A DNA stretch of 5,110 bases from Microthrixaceae bacterium (GTDB lineage: Bacteria > Actinomycetota > Acidimicrobiia > Acidimicrobiales > Acidimicrobilacustridaceae): assembly GCA_023264915.1 (NCBI GenBank), contig JAHFUU010000252.1:1-5110 (forward strand), read 5' to 3'. Positions 1 to 4,566 of this stretch are shown here, piece after piece. How positions within the stretch are numbered: the first letter of the stretch is position 1; each line of letters begins with the position of its first letter. The notes beneath the pieces are model-generated. The model was not told where the DNA came from. It saw only the letters and a list, made by a program, of their open reading frames with translations, and made no database searches. The translations under genes and the position numbers were made by a program.

Positions 1-236
1 GGCGGACCGCACCAGACCGAGACCTTGCGCGCGGCCAGCGCGAACAGGTGGATGTGGTGGTCATGCAATCCAGGCAACAGCGCGGCACCGCGCCCGGCGA
101 TCCGTGTTGCTACAGGAGGTGCTCTTCGGGCAGTGACCTCACATGGACCGACCTCCTTCACCCCCCCGTCACCCGTCCAGACCGACAGCCCGGGCCGGCC
201 CTCAACCGCTACATCCTCGATCACAAGGTCGTTCAC
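1..236 (-). CDS. Amidohydrolase family protein, N-terminal 78 residues (partial, runs off left edge)
   Basis: The minus strand is open from an in-frame TGA at 249-251 to the window edge. The likely start is GTG at 236, with a weak GAGG about 10 nt upstream; a second GTG lies four codons further in. Residues 1-50 look like the small N-terminal beta-sandwich of amidohydrolases. Residues 53-64 read LLPGLHDHHIHL, the classic PGxxDxHxH entry into the TIM barrel; H61 and H63 would be the HxH ligands of the first active-site metal. Known members hydrolyse C-N or C-O bonds in small, often cyclic, substrates; the remaining ligands and substrate pocket are outside the window. It lies 77 bp downstream of an acyl-CoA dehydrogenase gene on the same strand, so it may be the last visible gene of that operon. 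A YtcJ-like (Amidohydro_3) assignment is a guess; membership of the superfamily is fairly secure. A G7 run (161-167 on the plus strand) does not disturb its frame. Confidence 0.78.
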   Translation of the reverse strand, partial: MNDLVIEDVAVEGRPGLSVWTGDGGVKEVGPCEVTARRAPPVATRIAGRGAALLPGLHDHHIHLFALAARKVSVWCGP

Positions 237-313
237 ATCGATGAAGCCTCAGCACAGGGCGAGCTCAGAGCGGTGCTCGATCACACGGGCGCGGTCGGGC
301 TCTCTTGGGCTCT

Positions 314-1354
314 TCAGCAGAGCCCGATGTTGGAGGCGAGCTTCGCGCGGTGCTGTGGGGCCGAGCCGAGCTCGAGCTCGAGAGCTTTGGCGCGGCGGAA
401 GTAGAGCTGAAGGTCATAGTCGAGGTCGACGCCGATTCCCCCGTGGATCTGCTGCGCGCCGAAGGCAACACGCTGGCAGGCATCTGAGACCCAGGCCTTG
501 GCTACCGCGACCTCATGCTCGGCCAAGGGATCAAGCGTGAGAGCCCATGCTGCCCGGTATGCGACCAGCCGCGCGCCTTCGAGATCGATGAGCATGTCGG
601 CAAGTCGGTGCTGCACCGCCTGGAACGCTCCCAGAGGCTGCCCGAACTGGACGCGGGCGCGTGCGTGTTCGGCGGCCATCTCGACCGCACGCTCCATCAC
701 GCCGACCAGCTCGCAGGTGCGAAGAGCGGTGGCCCGCGCCAACGCGGGGCCGATCAGCCGACCAGACTTGCCGACGAGCTCGCCGTGCGCACCTTCAAGG
801 TGCAGCTCGAAGAGCCGGTCGTTGGACATGGCCTCGAGCCGCGTCCAACGGACCCCTCCCTGGGAGGGATCGACCAGCACCACCGATGGTCCCGCCACGA
901 CCAGGATCGCGCCCGCGCCTTGGATGTCATAGGCGAAGGGAACCGTCCCGCTCACCTTCGCACCCGAATCTGAGATCTCGGCAACCAAAGCATCCGGAGG
1001 CACATCTGCCACAGCTGTCCCGATCAGCGTGATGCCCTCGGCAACACCGGCGGGCAGCTGACCAGCCTCTGCCAGCGTCATGCCGGCGAGGACGACGGTC
1101 GAGAAGATCGGTGTCGGGCACACCGCACGCCCGAGCTCCCCGAAGATCACTGCAAGATCTGTCACGTCCCCGCCGCCGCCGGGCAAGGCGAGGCCGGCCC
1201 AGCCCATCTCTGCCATCTCGGCCCACATCTCAGGCGAGTAGCCGAGCGCTCCATCTTCGAGGTCCCTGACCACCGCAGGGGGGCTCTTGGACTCGAGATA
1301 TGCGCGCGCAACCTTCTGGAGCTGGGACTGGTCGTCGTTGAGAGCGAAGTTCAA
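314..1354 (-). CDS. Acyl-CoA dehydrogenase family protein, probable non-catalytic partner subunit (FadE28/ChsE1-like)
   Basis: An acyl-CoA dehydrogenase fold protein of 346 residues. It opens MNFALNDDQSQLQ, the usual N-terminal helix of the family. RARVQFGQPLGAFQ (residues 231-244) and QQIHGGIGV (301-309) are the C-terminal-domain FAD-contact motifs. Two things are missing. The middle domain has no TEPxAGSD-type loop: the stretch around residues 110-140 is degenerate. Neither usual catalytic Glu position is filled: helix G reads ARATALRTCEL (206-216) without the LERL-type Glu, and the C-terminal YEG equivalent reads ELELGSAP (326-333), with Leu where MCAD has its Glu. Heteromeric actinobacterial dehydrogenases such as FadE28-FadE29 of the cholesterol pathway contain one such degenerate subunit, of about this length. 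The start chosen is TTG 1354, because AGGAG sits 6 nt upstream and the family N-terminus begins there; an in-frame GTG at 1381 would add nine unconserved residues. It follows the 388-residue dehydrogenase gene by 46 bp. Confidence 0.88.
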   Translation of the reverse strand: MNFALNDDQSQLQKVARAYLESKSPPAVVRDLEDGALGYSPEMWAEMAEMGWAGLALPGGGGDVTDLAVIFGELGRAVCPTPIFSTVVLAGMTLAEAGQLPAGVAEGITLIGTAVADVPPDALVAEISDSGAKVSGTVPFAYDIQGAGAILVVAGPSVVLVDPSQGGVRWTRLEAMSNDRLFELHLEGAHGELVGKSGRLIGPALARATALRTCELVGVMERAVEMAAEHARARVQFGQPLGAFQAVQHRLADMLIDLEGARLVAYRAAWALTLDPLAEHEVAVAKAWVSDACQRVAFGAQQIHGGIGVDLDYDLQLYFRRAKALELELGSAPQHRAKLASNIGLC

Positions 1355-1400
1355 CTGCGTCTCCTGGTTCAGGGGCCTCACCTCGGTGCGGGCACCTTGA

Positions 1401-2567
1401 TCACTTCCTGGGCATCCCGAGCCCGACGATGGCGACGATGTTGCGGTGCACCTCGTTGGCCCCGCCGCCGAAGGTCAGCAACACGTCCTGCATGAACCAG
1501 CGGGCCAGCAGCCCGCCGTCGTGGACGTTCGGACCCTTGACGAGCCCTCCGTTGCGGCCGAGCACGCGCAGGCAAGTGCCGAAGGCGCGCTGGTGGAGCT
1601 CGGTGCCGAAGATCTTGTTCATCGACGCCTCGTGGTATGGGACCGTGCCGTCGGCGAGCATCGACGCCGTTCTCAGGTTCAACAACTTCAAGACGTCCAG
1701 ATCCACGGCGATGCCTGCGAGCGCATAGCGTACCCACGGCTCCTGGCACACCAGATGGCCGTCGCGGCTGTTCTGGTTGGCCCAGGCGATCGTCTCCTCC
1801 AGCACACGTTCGACCTGAGATGCAGTGGCCAGCGCCAGGCGCTCGTAGTTGAGCTGGGTCGTGATGTAGTTCCAACCCTCGTTGAGCTCGCCGACCAGCG
1901 CGTCAGCGGGAATGCGGACGTTGTCGTAGTAGGTCGTGTTGGTGTGCAGGCCTCCCATGACAGTCATGGGTGAGATCGTGATCCCGGGCGTGCGCACATC
2001 GATGATGAAGACCGAGATGCCCTTGTGCTTGGGTGCTTCGGGATCTGTCCGGGCGGCCAGCCACAGGTAGTCAGCCATGTGTGCCCCGGAGGTGAACACC
2101 TTCTGGCCGTTGATCACCCATTCGTCACCATCGCGTTCGGCTCGGGTCCGTAGCGACGCCAGATCGGATCCAGCGTCGGGCTCGGTGTAGGCGATGGCGA
2201 AATCGATCTCGCCGCGCAGTATCCCTGGCAGGTAGCGCTCCTTTTGGGCATCGGTACCGACACGCATGATGGCCGGTGCGACTGTTTGCACCGCAACGAC
2301 GGGGATCGGGATACCGGTCCGGCAGATCTCCTCATAGAACAGGTACTGCTCCAGCGGCCCGTAGCCCATGCCGCCGTATTCGGCGGGCCATCCAACCCCG
2401 AGCATGCCGTCCTTGCCGAGCTGGCGAACGTACGCCTTCCACTCGGGACCACCGCCCTCGGGAGTCTGGGCGACCTCAGCTGCCAGCTCGGCGGTGAGGT
2501 GGCGATCGAGATAGCCCCGAACCTGCCCTACCAGCTCGATCTGTGGCTCTGTGAGAGCGAACTCCAT
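1401..2567 (-). CDS. Acyl-CoA dehydrogenase, probable catalytic subunit (FadE29/ChsE2-like)
   Basis: A complete FAD-dependent acyl-CoA dehydrogenase of 388 residues, which would form the alpha,beta double bond of an acyl-CoA and pass electrons to ETF. The N-terminal helical domain is residues 1-120. The FAD/substrate loop AYTEPDAGSD is at 126-135, and WVINGQKVFTSGAHMAD (150-166) opens the beta domain. The C-terminal helical domain starts near 230. The usual MCAD Glu position reads TFGGGANEVHR (365-375), with Gly instead of Glu. E242 in LNYERLALA (239-247) aligns with the helix-G base of isovaleryl-CoA dehydrogenase, so it is the probable catalytic residue. ATG 2567 is chosen because AGGAGG lies 8 nt upstream and MEFALTEPQ is the normal family start; a TTG at 2597 touching the preceding stop is less likely. 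M. tuberculosis FadE29 is of about this length and pairs with a degenerate FadE28, as the next gene does here. The substrate is unknown. Confidence 0.93.
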   Translation of the reverse strand: MEFALTEPQIELVGQVRGYLDRHLTAELAAEVAQTPEGGGPEWKAYVRQLGKDGMLGVGWPAEYGGMGYGPLEQYLFYEEICRTGIPIPVVAVQTVAPAIMRVGTDAQKERYLPGILRGEIDFAIAYTEPDAGSDLASLRTRAERDGDEWVINGQKVFTSGAHMADYLWLAARTDPEAPKHKGISVFIIDVRTPGITISPMTVMGGLHTNTTYYDNVRIPADALVGELNEGWNYITTQLNYERLALATASQVERVLEETIAWANQNSRDGHLVCQEPWVRYALAGIAVDLDVLKLLNLRTASMLADGTVPYHEASMNKIFGTELHQRAFGTCLRVLGRNGGLVKGPNVHDGGLLARWFMQDVLLTFGGGANEVHRNIVAIVGLGMPRK

Positions 2568-2593
2568 CCCCGGTGCCTCCTGTTGGTTGCCGC

Positions 2594-3058
2594 TCAAGCG
2601 GCGCCGGCGTAGCTGATGGTGGCCGTGCCCGTGCAGTGGGGACCGAACTCCGTGTTGGCCTCGAAGTCGACCGTCACCGTTTGCCCACCGTCGTCGTCTG
2701 ACTTGCCGGTGACGGTCCCTGACCTGATCAGCGCCTGTCCCGGGAACACAGGGATCTTGAGGCGAAGGTCGATCGCAACCAGGTTCCAGTCAGGGCCGCA
2801 CCAGTTGGTGACATATGCAGCCATGAGACCGTTCGAGGTCAAGATGTTCAAGAAGATGTCAGGGCTGCCGGCTTGCTCGGCAAACGCCTTGTCGTGGTGC
2901 ACCGGATAGAAGTCACGTGACGCCAACGCGCCGGCGACGACGAGGGTCGCGTCGACTTCCCGTACCTGAGCGGGGAGCTCTTCGCCAACTTCGATCTCGG
3001 TCCAGGGACGCGACTTGTAGTTGAGGTGCGGTCTCATCCAATCGTTGGGCATCGTCAT
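2594..3058 (-). CDS. MaoC-like enoyl-CoA hydratase, probable catalytic subunit (ChsH1-like)
   Basis: A single hotdog-fold MaoC protein of 154 residues. ALASRDFYPVHHDKAFAEQA (residues 44-63) matches the (R)-hydratase signature around GDxNPLH, giving D49 and H54 as the Asp/His pair that activates water for addition to a 2-enoyl-CoA. The following DIFLN and SNG (67-76) fit the hotdog helix and the turn after it. Its ATG overlaps the stop of the preceding gene by ATGA, implying translational coupling. A second ATG (3052) is better spaced, 7 nt, from GAGG at 3060-3063 and may be the real start, giving 152 residues. In the M. tuberculosis ChsH1-ChsH2 complex the small subunit carries the catalytic dyad and the larger one is degenerate; the same division is seen here. 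It would hydrate the product of the neighbouring dehydrogenase pair. The assignment to MaoC is strong; the substrate is inferred only from context. Confidence 0.9.
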   Translation of the reverse strand: MTMPNDWMRPHLNYKSRPWTEIEVGEELPAQVREVDATLVVAGALASRDFYPVHHDKAFAEQAGSPDIFLNILTSNGLMAAYVTNWCGPDWNLVAIDLRLKIPVFPGQALIRSGTVTGKSDDDGGQTVTVDFEANTEFGPHCTGTATISYAGAA

Positions 3059-3621
3059 ACCTCGGCGGCGGCCGGCTGGTCTGAGTCGGCCGGCTGGTCT
3101 GTGTCGGCTGGAGCCGGCTTGTATCGCATGTAGGTGAAGCTCTGGGTCCCCAGCAACTCGTCGTCCTGGTTGGTGAAGCGGTACTCGAATGTCACGAAGT
3201 AGGCGGCTCCAAGCCTGGTCTTGTGGTCGGTCTCTGACACGTCTGCAACGCGTACGACATAGGAGACCGTGTCACCCACCCTGGCGAGCCTGTGGATCCT
3301 CTGGGACTGGCCGGTCGCCACGACCTCGGTGTAGCCATGCTCGCCCAGAGCGTCGTCGATCGGTTTGATCGGTAGGTCGGGCACGTCACGGGGCGGCCAC
3401 AACGGCGCCATGCTCCAGACCTGCATCATCGCCCCCGGAGCCACGACAGCACCGAAGCGGGACTTGGCGGCCCATTCGGCATCGATGTATGCCGGGTTCT
3501 TGTCGTGCATGACCTCGACCCAGTGGCGGATCATCTGAGGTCCAACGGAGTCGACGGCTTCCAGCTTGGGAGACTCGTTGCCTACGTGTTGGCGCAGCCG
3601 ATCTTCATACAGCGACCCCAT
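3055..3621 (-). CDS. MaoC N-terminal/FAS1-type dehydratase domain protein, probable non-catalytic hydratase partner (ChsH2-like, no DUF35)
   Basis: A 188-residue hotdog protein and the first gene of the minus-strand block. Residues 30-66 read MIRHWVEVMHDKNPAYID followed by AEWA and VVAPGAM, the pattern of the MaoC_dehydrat_N (FAS1-like dehydratase) family: DxNPxYxD, then a proline-rich turn. The dyad His is replaced by Tyr (Y44), so it probably supports rather than performs catalysis. The partner would be the MaoC protein encoded immediately downstream, with which it shares an ATGA overlap. Mycobacterial ChsH2 is longer, with a C-terminal DUF35 domain that binds the aldolase Ltp2; here the protein ends in a short acidic tail of two six-residue repeats (D-T/S-D-Q-P-A, about 173-184). 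The ATG at 3621 is chosen for its GGAGG tract 5 nt upstream; an upstream start at 3675 would translate that purine tract as a run of Glu and is unlikely. Confidence 0.87.
   Translation of the reverse strand: MGSLYEDRLRQHVGNESPKLEAVDSVGPQMIRHWVEVMHDKNPAYIDAEWAAKSRFGAVVAPGAMMQVWSMAPLWPPRDVPDLPIKPIDDALGEHGYTEVVATGQSQRIHRLARVGDTVSYVVRVADVSETDHKTRLGAAYFVTFEYRFTNQDDELLGTQSFTYMRYKPAPADTDQPADSDQPAAAEV
3071..3106 (-). repeat. 18-bp tandem duplication inside the 3' end of the ChsH2-like gene
   Basis: Two adjacent 18-bp units (3071-3088 and 3089-3106) match at 17 of 18 positions. On the minus strand they encode the six-residue repeat DTDQPA/DSDQPA in the protein's acidic C-terminal tail. The unit length keeps the frame. 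It lies after the hotdog fold, so copy-number change by slippage would be tolerated. No function is evident. Confidence 0.85.
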
Positions 3622-3625
3622 GGCT

Positions 3626-3641
3626 TCCTCCTCCTCCTCCT
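3626..3641 (-). promoter_or_regulatory. Ribosome-binding site made of a (GGA)5 microsatellite
   Basis: On the minus strand five consecutive GGA triplets sit directly upstream of ATG 3621. The nearest GGAGG (3627-3631) is 5 nt from the start, and further GGAGG registers repeat every 3 nt upstream. This fixes the start of the first gene of the operon. A triplet repeat within a Shine-Dalgarno can change length by slippage and so shift ribosome-binding strength; that part is inference. Confidence 0.7.
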
Positions 3642-3670
3642 GCTCTCGCCGAGGACCCACCCGAGCCCAT

Positions 3671-3720
3671 ATCACCCGGTCGCCATACTGGTCACCTGGT
3701 CGTCATGCTGGTCATCGGGG
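3671..3720. repeat. 20-bp tandem direct repeat in the divergent intergenic region (about 2.5 copies)
   Basis: Units 3671-3690 and 3691-3710 match at 16 of 20 positions; a third half-unit (3711-3720) matches the second at 7 of 10. The best conserved core is CAT(A/G)CTGGTCA, at 3684-3694 and 3704-3714. A period of 20 bp puts the copies on nearly the same face of the helix, as expected for a regulator binding cooperatively. The repeat lies 50-100 bp upstream of the minus-strand operon's first codon. A related CATCTGGT occurs at 3760-3767. Confidence 0.6.
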
Positions 3721-3746
3721 GTGCCACCAGGCTTGCTACACGACTC

Positions 3747-3788
3747 AGCAAATCCTAATCATCTGGTAGCAAATCATAACCATGTGTT
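3747..3788. repeat. 21-bp tandem direct repeat in an AT-rich island
   Basis: Units 3747-3767 and 3768-3788 match at 17 of 21 positions, both beginning AGCAAATC. The segment is distinctly AT-richer than its surroundings, as expected for a promoter or a DNA-melting or regulator-binding site. On the minus strand each unit carries a -10-like hexamer (TATGAT in one, TAGGAT in the other). It is separate from the 20-bp repeat about 35 bp away. Confidence 0.6.
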
Positions 3789-3801
3789 TAGGCGCCTGCA
3801 A
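3773..3801 (-). promoter_or_regulatory. Candidate sigma-70-type promoter for the minus-strand operon
   Basis: On the minus strand TTGCAG (3796-3801) and TATGAT (3773-3778) are separated by exactly 17 bp. The -10 matches TATAAT at 5 of 6 positions; the -35 is weak, with 3 of 6. Transcription would start near 3766 and give a leader of about 145 nt containing the 20-bp repeat. Location in the AT-rich island supports it; the weak -35 and long leader argue for caution. Confidence 0.35.
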
Positions 3802-3829
3802 AGCCGGCAGGCCCGTCGGGTCAGGCGCC
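3791..3829. repeat. Inverted repeat with GGCGCCTG/CAGGCGCC arms
   Basis: GGCGCCTG (3791-3798) and CAGGCGCC (3822-3829) are perfect 8-bp inverted arms around 23 bp. A competing inner stem, GCCTGC/GCAGGC (3794-3799 with 3807-3812, 7-nt loop), shares the left arm. The two folds are mutually exclusive. There is no T-tract, so an intrinsic terminator is unlikely. It lies between the two divergent promoter candidates, overlapping the minus-strand -35. Confidence 0.45.
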
Positions 3830-3843
3830 GTGTGGCGTGCCAG

Positions 3844-3859
3844 TCGGTGACATCACCGA
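3844..3859. promoter_or_regulatory. Palindromic operator candidate overlapping the plus-strand -35
   Basis: TCGGTGA-CA-TCACCGA is a perfect inverted repeat with 7-bp arms and a 2-bp centre, the size bound by dimeric helix-turn-helix repressors. It covers the -35 hexamer of the plus-strand promoter candidate, a position where a bound repressor would block RNA polymerase. No regulator gene is in the window, so the protein that reads it is unknown. Confidence 0.45.
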
Positions 3860-3875
3860 TGACGTGGTGTATGGT
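3847..3875 (+). promoter_or_regulatory. Candidate sigma-70-type promoter for the secreted DNRLRE/RHS-type gene
   Basis: GTGACA (3847-3852, 5 of 6 to TTGACA) and TATGGT (3870-3875, 4 of 6 to TATAAT) are spaced by exactly 17 bp. Initiation near 3882 would give a leader of about 58 nt before ATG 3940. This is the best-formed promoter in the intergenic region. Confidence 0.45.
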
Positions 3876-3926
3876 TCGCGGTGCGATGCTCAGGTCCCCA
3901 TGGCCAGCGCAGGTGTCGACGCTCGC

Positions 3927-3933
3927 GGGAGGG
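3927..3933 (+). promoter_or_regulatory. Ribosome-binding site of the secreted-protein gene
   Basis: GGGAGGG lies 6 nt before ATG 3940 and 9 nt before the adjacent ATG 3943. It selects this double ATG over the upstream in-frame codons and places a signal peptide at the protein's N-terminus. Confidence 0.65.
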
Positions 3934-3939
3934 TGGAAT

Positions 3940-4071
3940 ATGATGTCGAGACGGTTCGCCAGACTTGTGGGAGCGCCGTTGGTTGGGTTGGTAGTTTTTG
4001 GGGTCTCGGTCGCCGGCCCAGCGCCGGATGAGCCTGCCGTGGCTGCTACAAGGCCCCCCCCGTTGAGGTAG
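3940..4071 (+). CDS. Signal-peptide fragment of the broken secreted protein
   Basis: As written, translation from ATG 3940 gives a peptide of 43 residues ending at TAG 4069. It begins MMSRRFARL (basic n-region), continues with a hydrophobic core APLVGLVVFGVSVAG, and has a small-residue exit, EPAVAA, suitable for signal peptidase I near residues 35-37. The C8 tract that moves the frame follows within a few codons, so without slippage the cell would make little more than a signal peptide. Confidence 0.6.
   Translation: MMSRRFARLVGAPLVGLVVFGVSVAGPAPDEPAVAATRPPPLR
4054..4061 (+). repeat. C8 homopolymer tract at the first frame break
   Basis: Eight consecutive C residues occupy codons 39-41 counted from ATG 3940. 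In the present state the signal-peptide frame meets TAG at 4069. With nine C the frame continues into the conserved region VEVAVDEEAAVPGGF. Tracts of this length are prone to slippage in replication and to miscounting in sequencing. Confidence 0.85.
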
Positions 4072-4565
4072 CCGTGGACGAGGAAGCCGCTGTGCCGGGC
4101 GGGTTCGATCTGCGTCTGGACAGTGGCCGCCGTGACGAAGTCGTCTCGAGGCGAACCGAGCTGTCCCGGACCTTCACAACGGTGTGGCCTGGGCTGCTTC
4201 AAACCGAGATCTACCCACGGCCCATTTTCGCACGAGACGATCACGGTGGGTTGGTTCCGGTCGATACGTCGTTGGAGCAGTCCTCAGATGGCGGGTTCCA
4301 CTCAGCGGTATCTGACAGGCCGGTGTCGGTACCTTCGAGCATTGGCGGCGACGCGAAGTTCGAGTTCAAGAGCCCCGAGGGGAACTGGGTCCGGTGGGCG
4401 CCTGTGTCCTCGACAGCCTCGACAGCTCGGGTCTCGGGGTCCGAGGCGACCTATGCCGAGGTGTGGCCTGGGGTTGGCCTTTCGGTTCGCGACACCGGAA
4501 CCGGCGCGAAGGAAACCTACGCTCTCGCCTCGTCCTCCTCGCCGGCGGATCTGAATGTGTCAGTG
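4062..4565 (+). CDS. N-terminal wall-protein region of the broken secreted protein (middle fragment)
   Basis: Frame 3 from 4062 to about 4565 encodes about 168 residues that read as a single conserved region. Features include RRTELSRTFTT, EIYPRPIFARDDHGGLVPVD, FKSPEGNWVRWAP, VSGSEATYAEVWPGVGLSV and AKETYALASSS. This is the pattern (R-T-x-x-S-R-T-F; RD-x-x-G-x-x-x-P-V-D; ATY-x-x-x-x-PGV) seen ahead of DNRLRE domains in large actinobacterial exported proteins. No translation start with a ribosome-binding site is evident inside it, so it depends on the upstream signal peptide. If read on without correction it degenerates into an Arg-rich stretch and ends at TGA 4635. Confidence in homology is moderate to good; no enzymatic role is implied. 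Confidence 0.65.
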
Positions 4566-4566
4566 G

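Noticed and set aside
161..167. C7 run as another frame-switching tract
   Set aside because: The amidohydrolase translation continues in the same frame across it into the PGLHDHHIHL motif, so no shift is indicated.
237..313. Terminator or promoter between the shorter dehydrogenase and the amidohydrolase
   Set aside because: I see no stable hairpin with a T-run and no convincing -35/-10 pair in these 77 bp, so read-through from the operon is the simpler view.
25..1032. Several long plus-strand reading frames opposite the amidohydrolase and the shorter dehydrogenase
   Set aside because: They are Arg/Ser/Pro-rich, low-complexity translations antisense to recognisable proteins, with no family motifs; typical shadows in high-GC DNA.
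1355..1381. GTG start at 1381 for the shorter dehydrogenase
   Set aside because: It has only a distant AAGGTG-like site, whereas TTG 1354 has AGGAG 6 nt upstream and gives the standard family N-terminus. It cannot be fully excluded.
2568..2597. TTG start at 2597 for the 388-residue dehydrogenase, touching the preceding stop
   Set aside because: ATG 2567 has a strong AGGAGG and matches the family start; the extra ten residues are unconserved and include the ribosome-binding site itself.
3671..3788. Possible small CRISPR array
   Set aside because: There are only two to three diverged, directly abutting copies with no spacers; these are tandem repeats, not repeat-spacer units.
3791..3829. Intrinsic terminator or integron attC site
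   Set aside because: No T-tract follows either stem on either strand, and the GTTRRRY/RYYYAAC core sites of attC are not present.
3774..4244. Minus-strand reading frame across the promoter region and the start of the secreted-protein gene
   Set aside because: It covers the signal peptide and conserved region on the other strand, shows no recognisable motif and starts in the middle of coding sequence.
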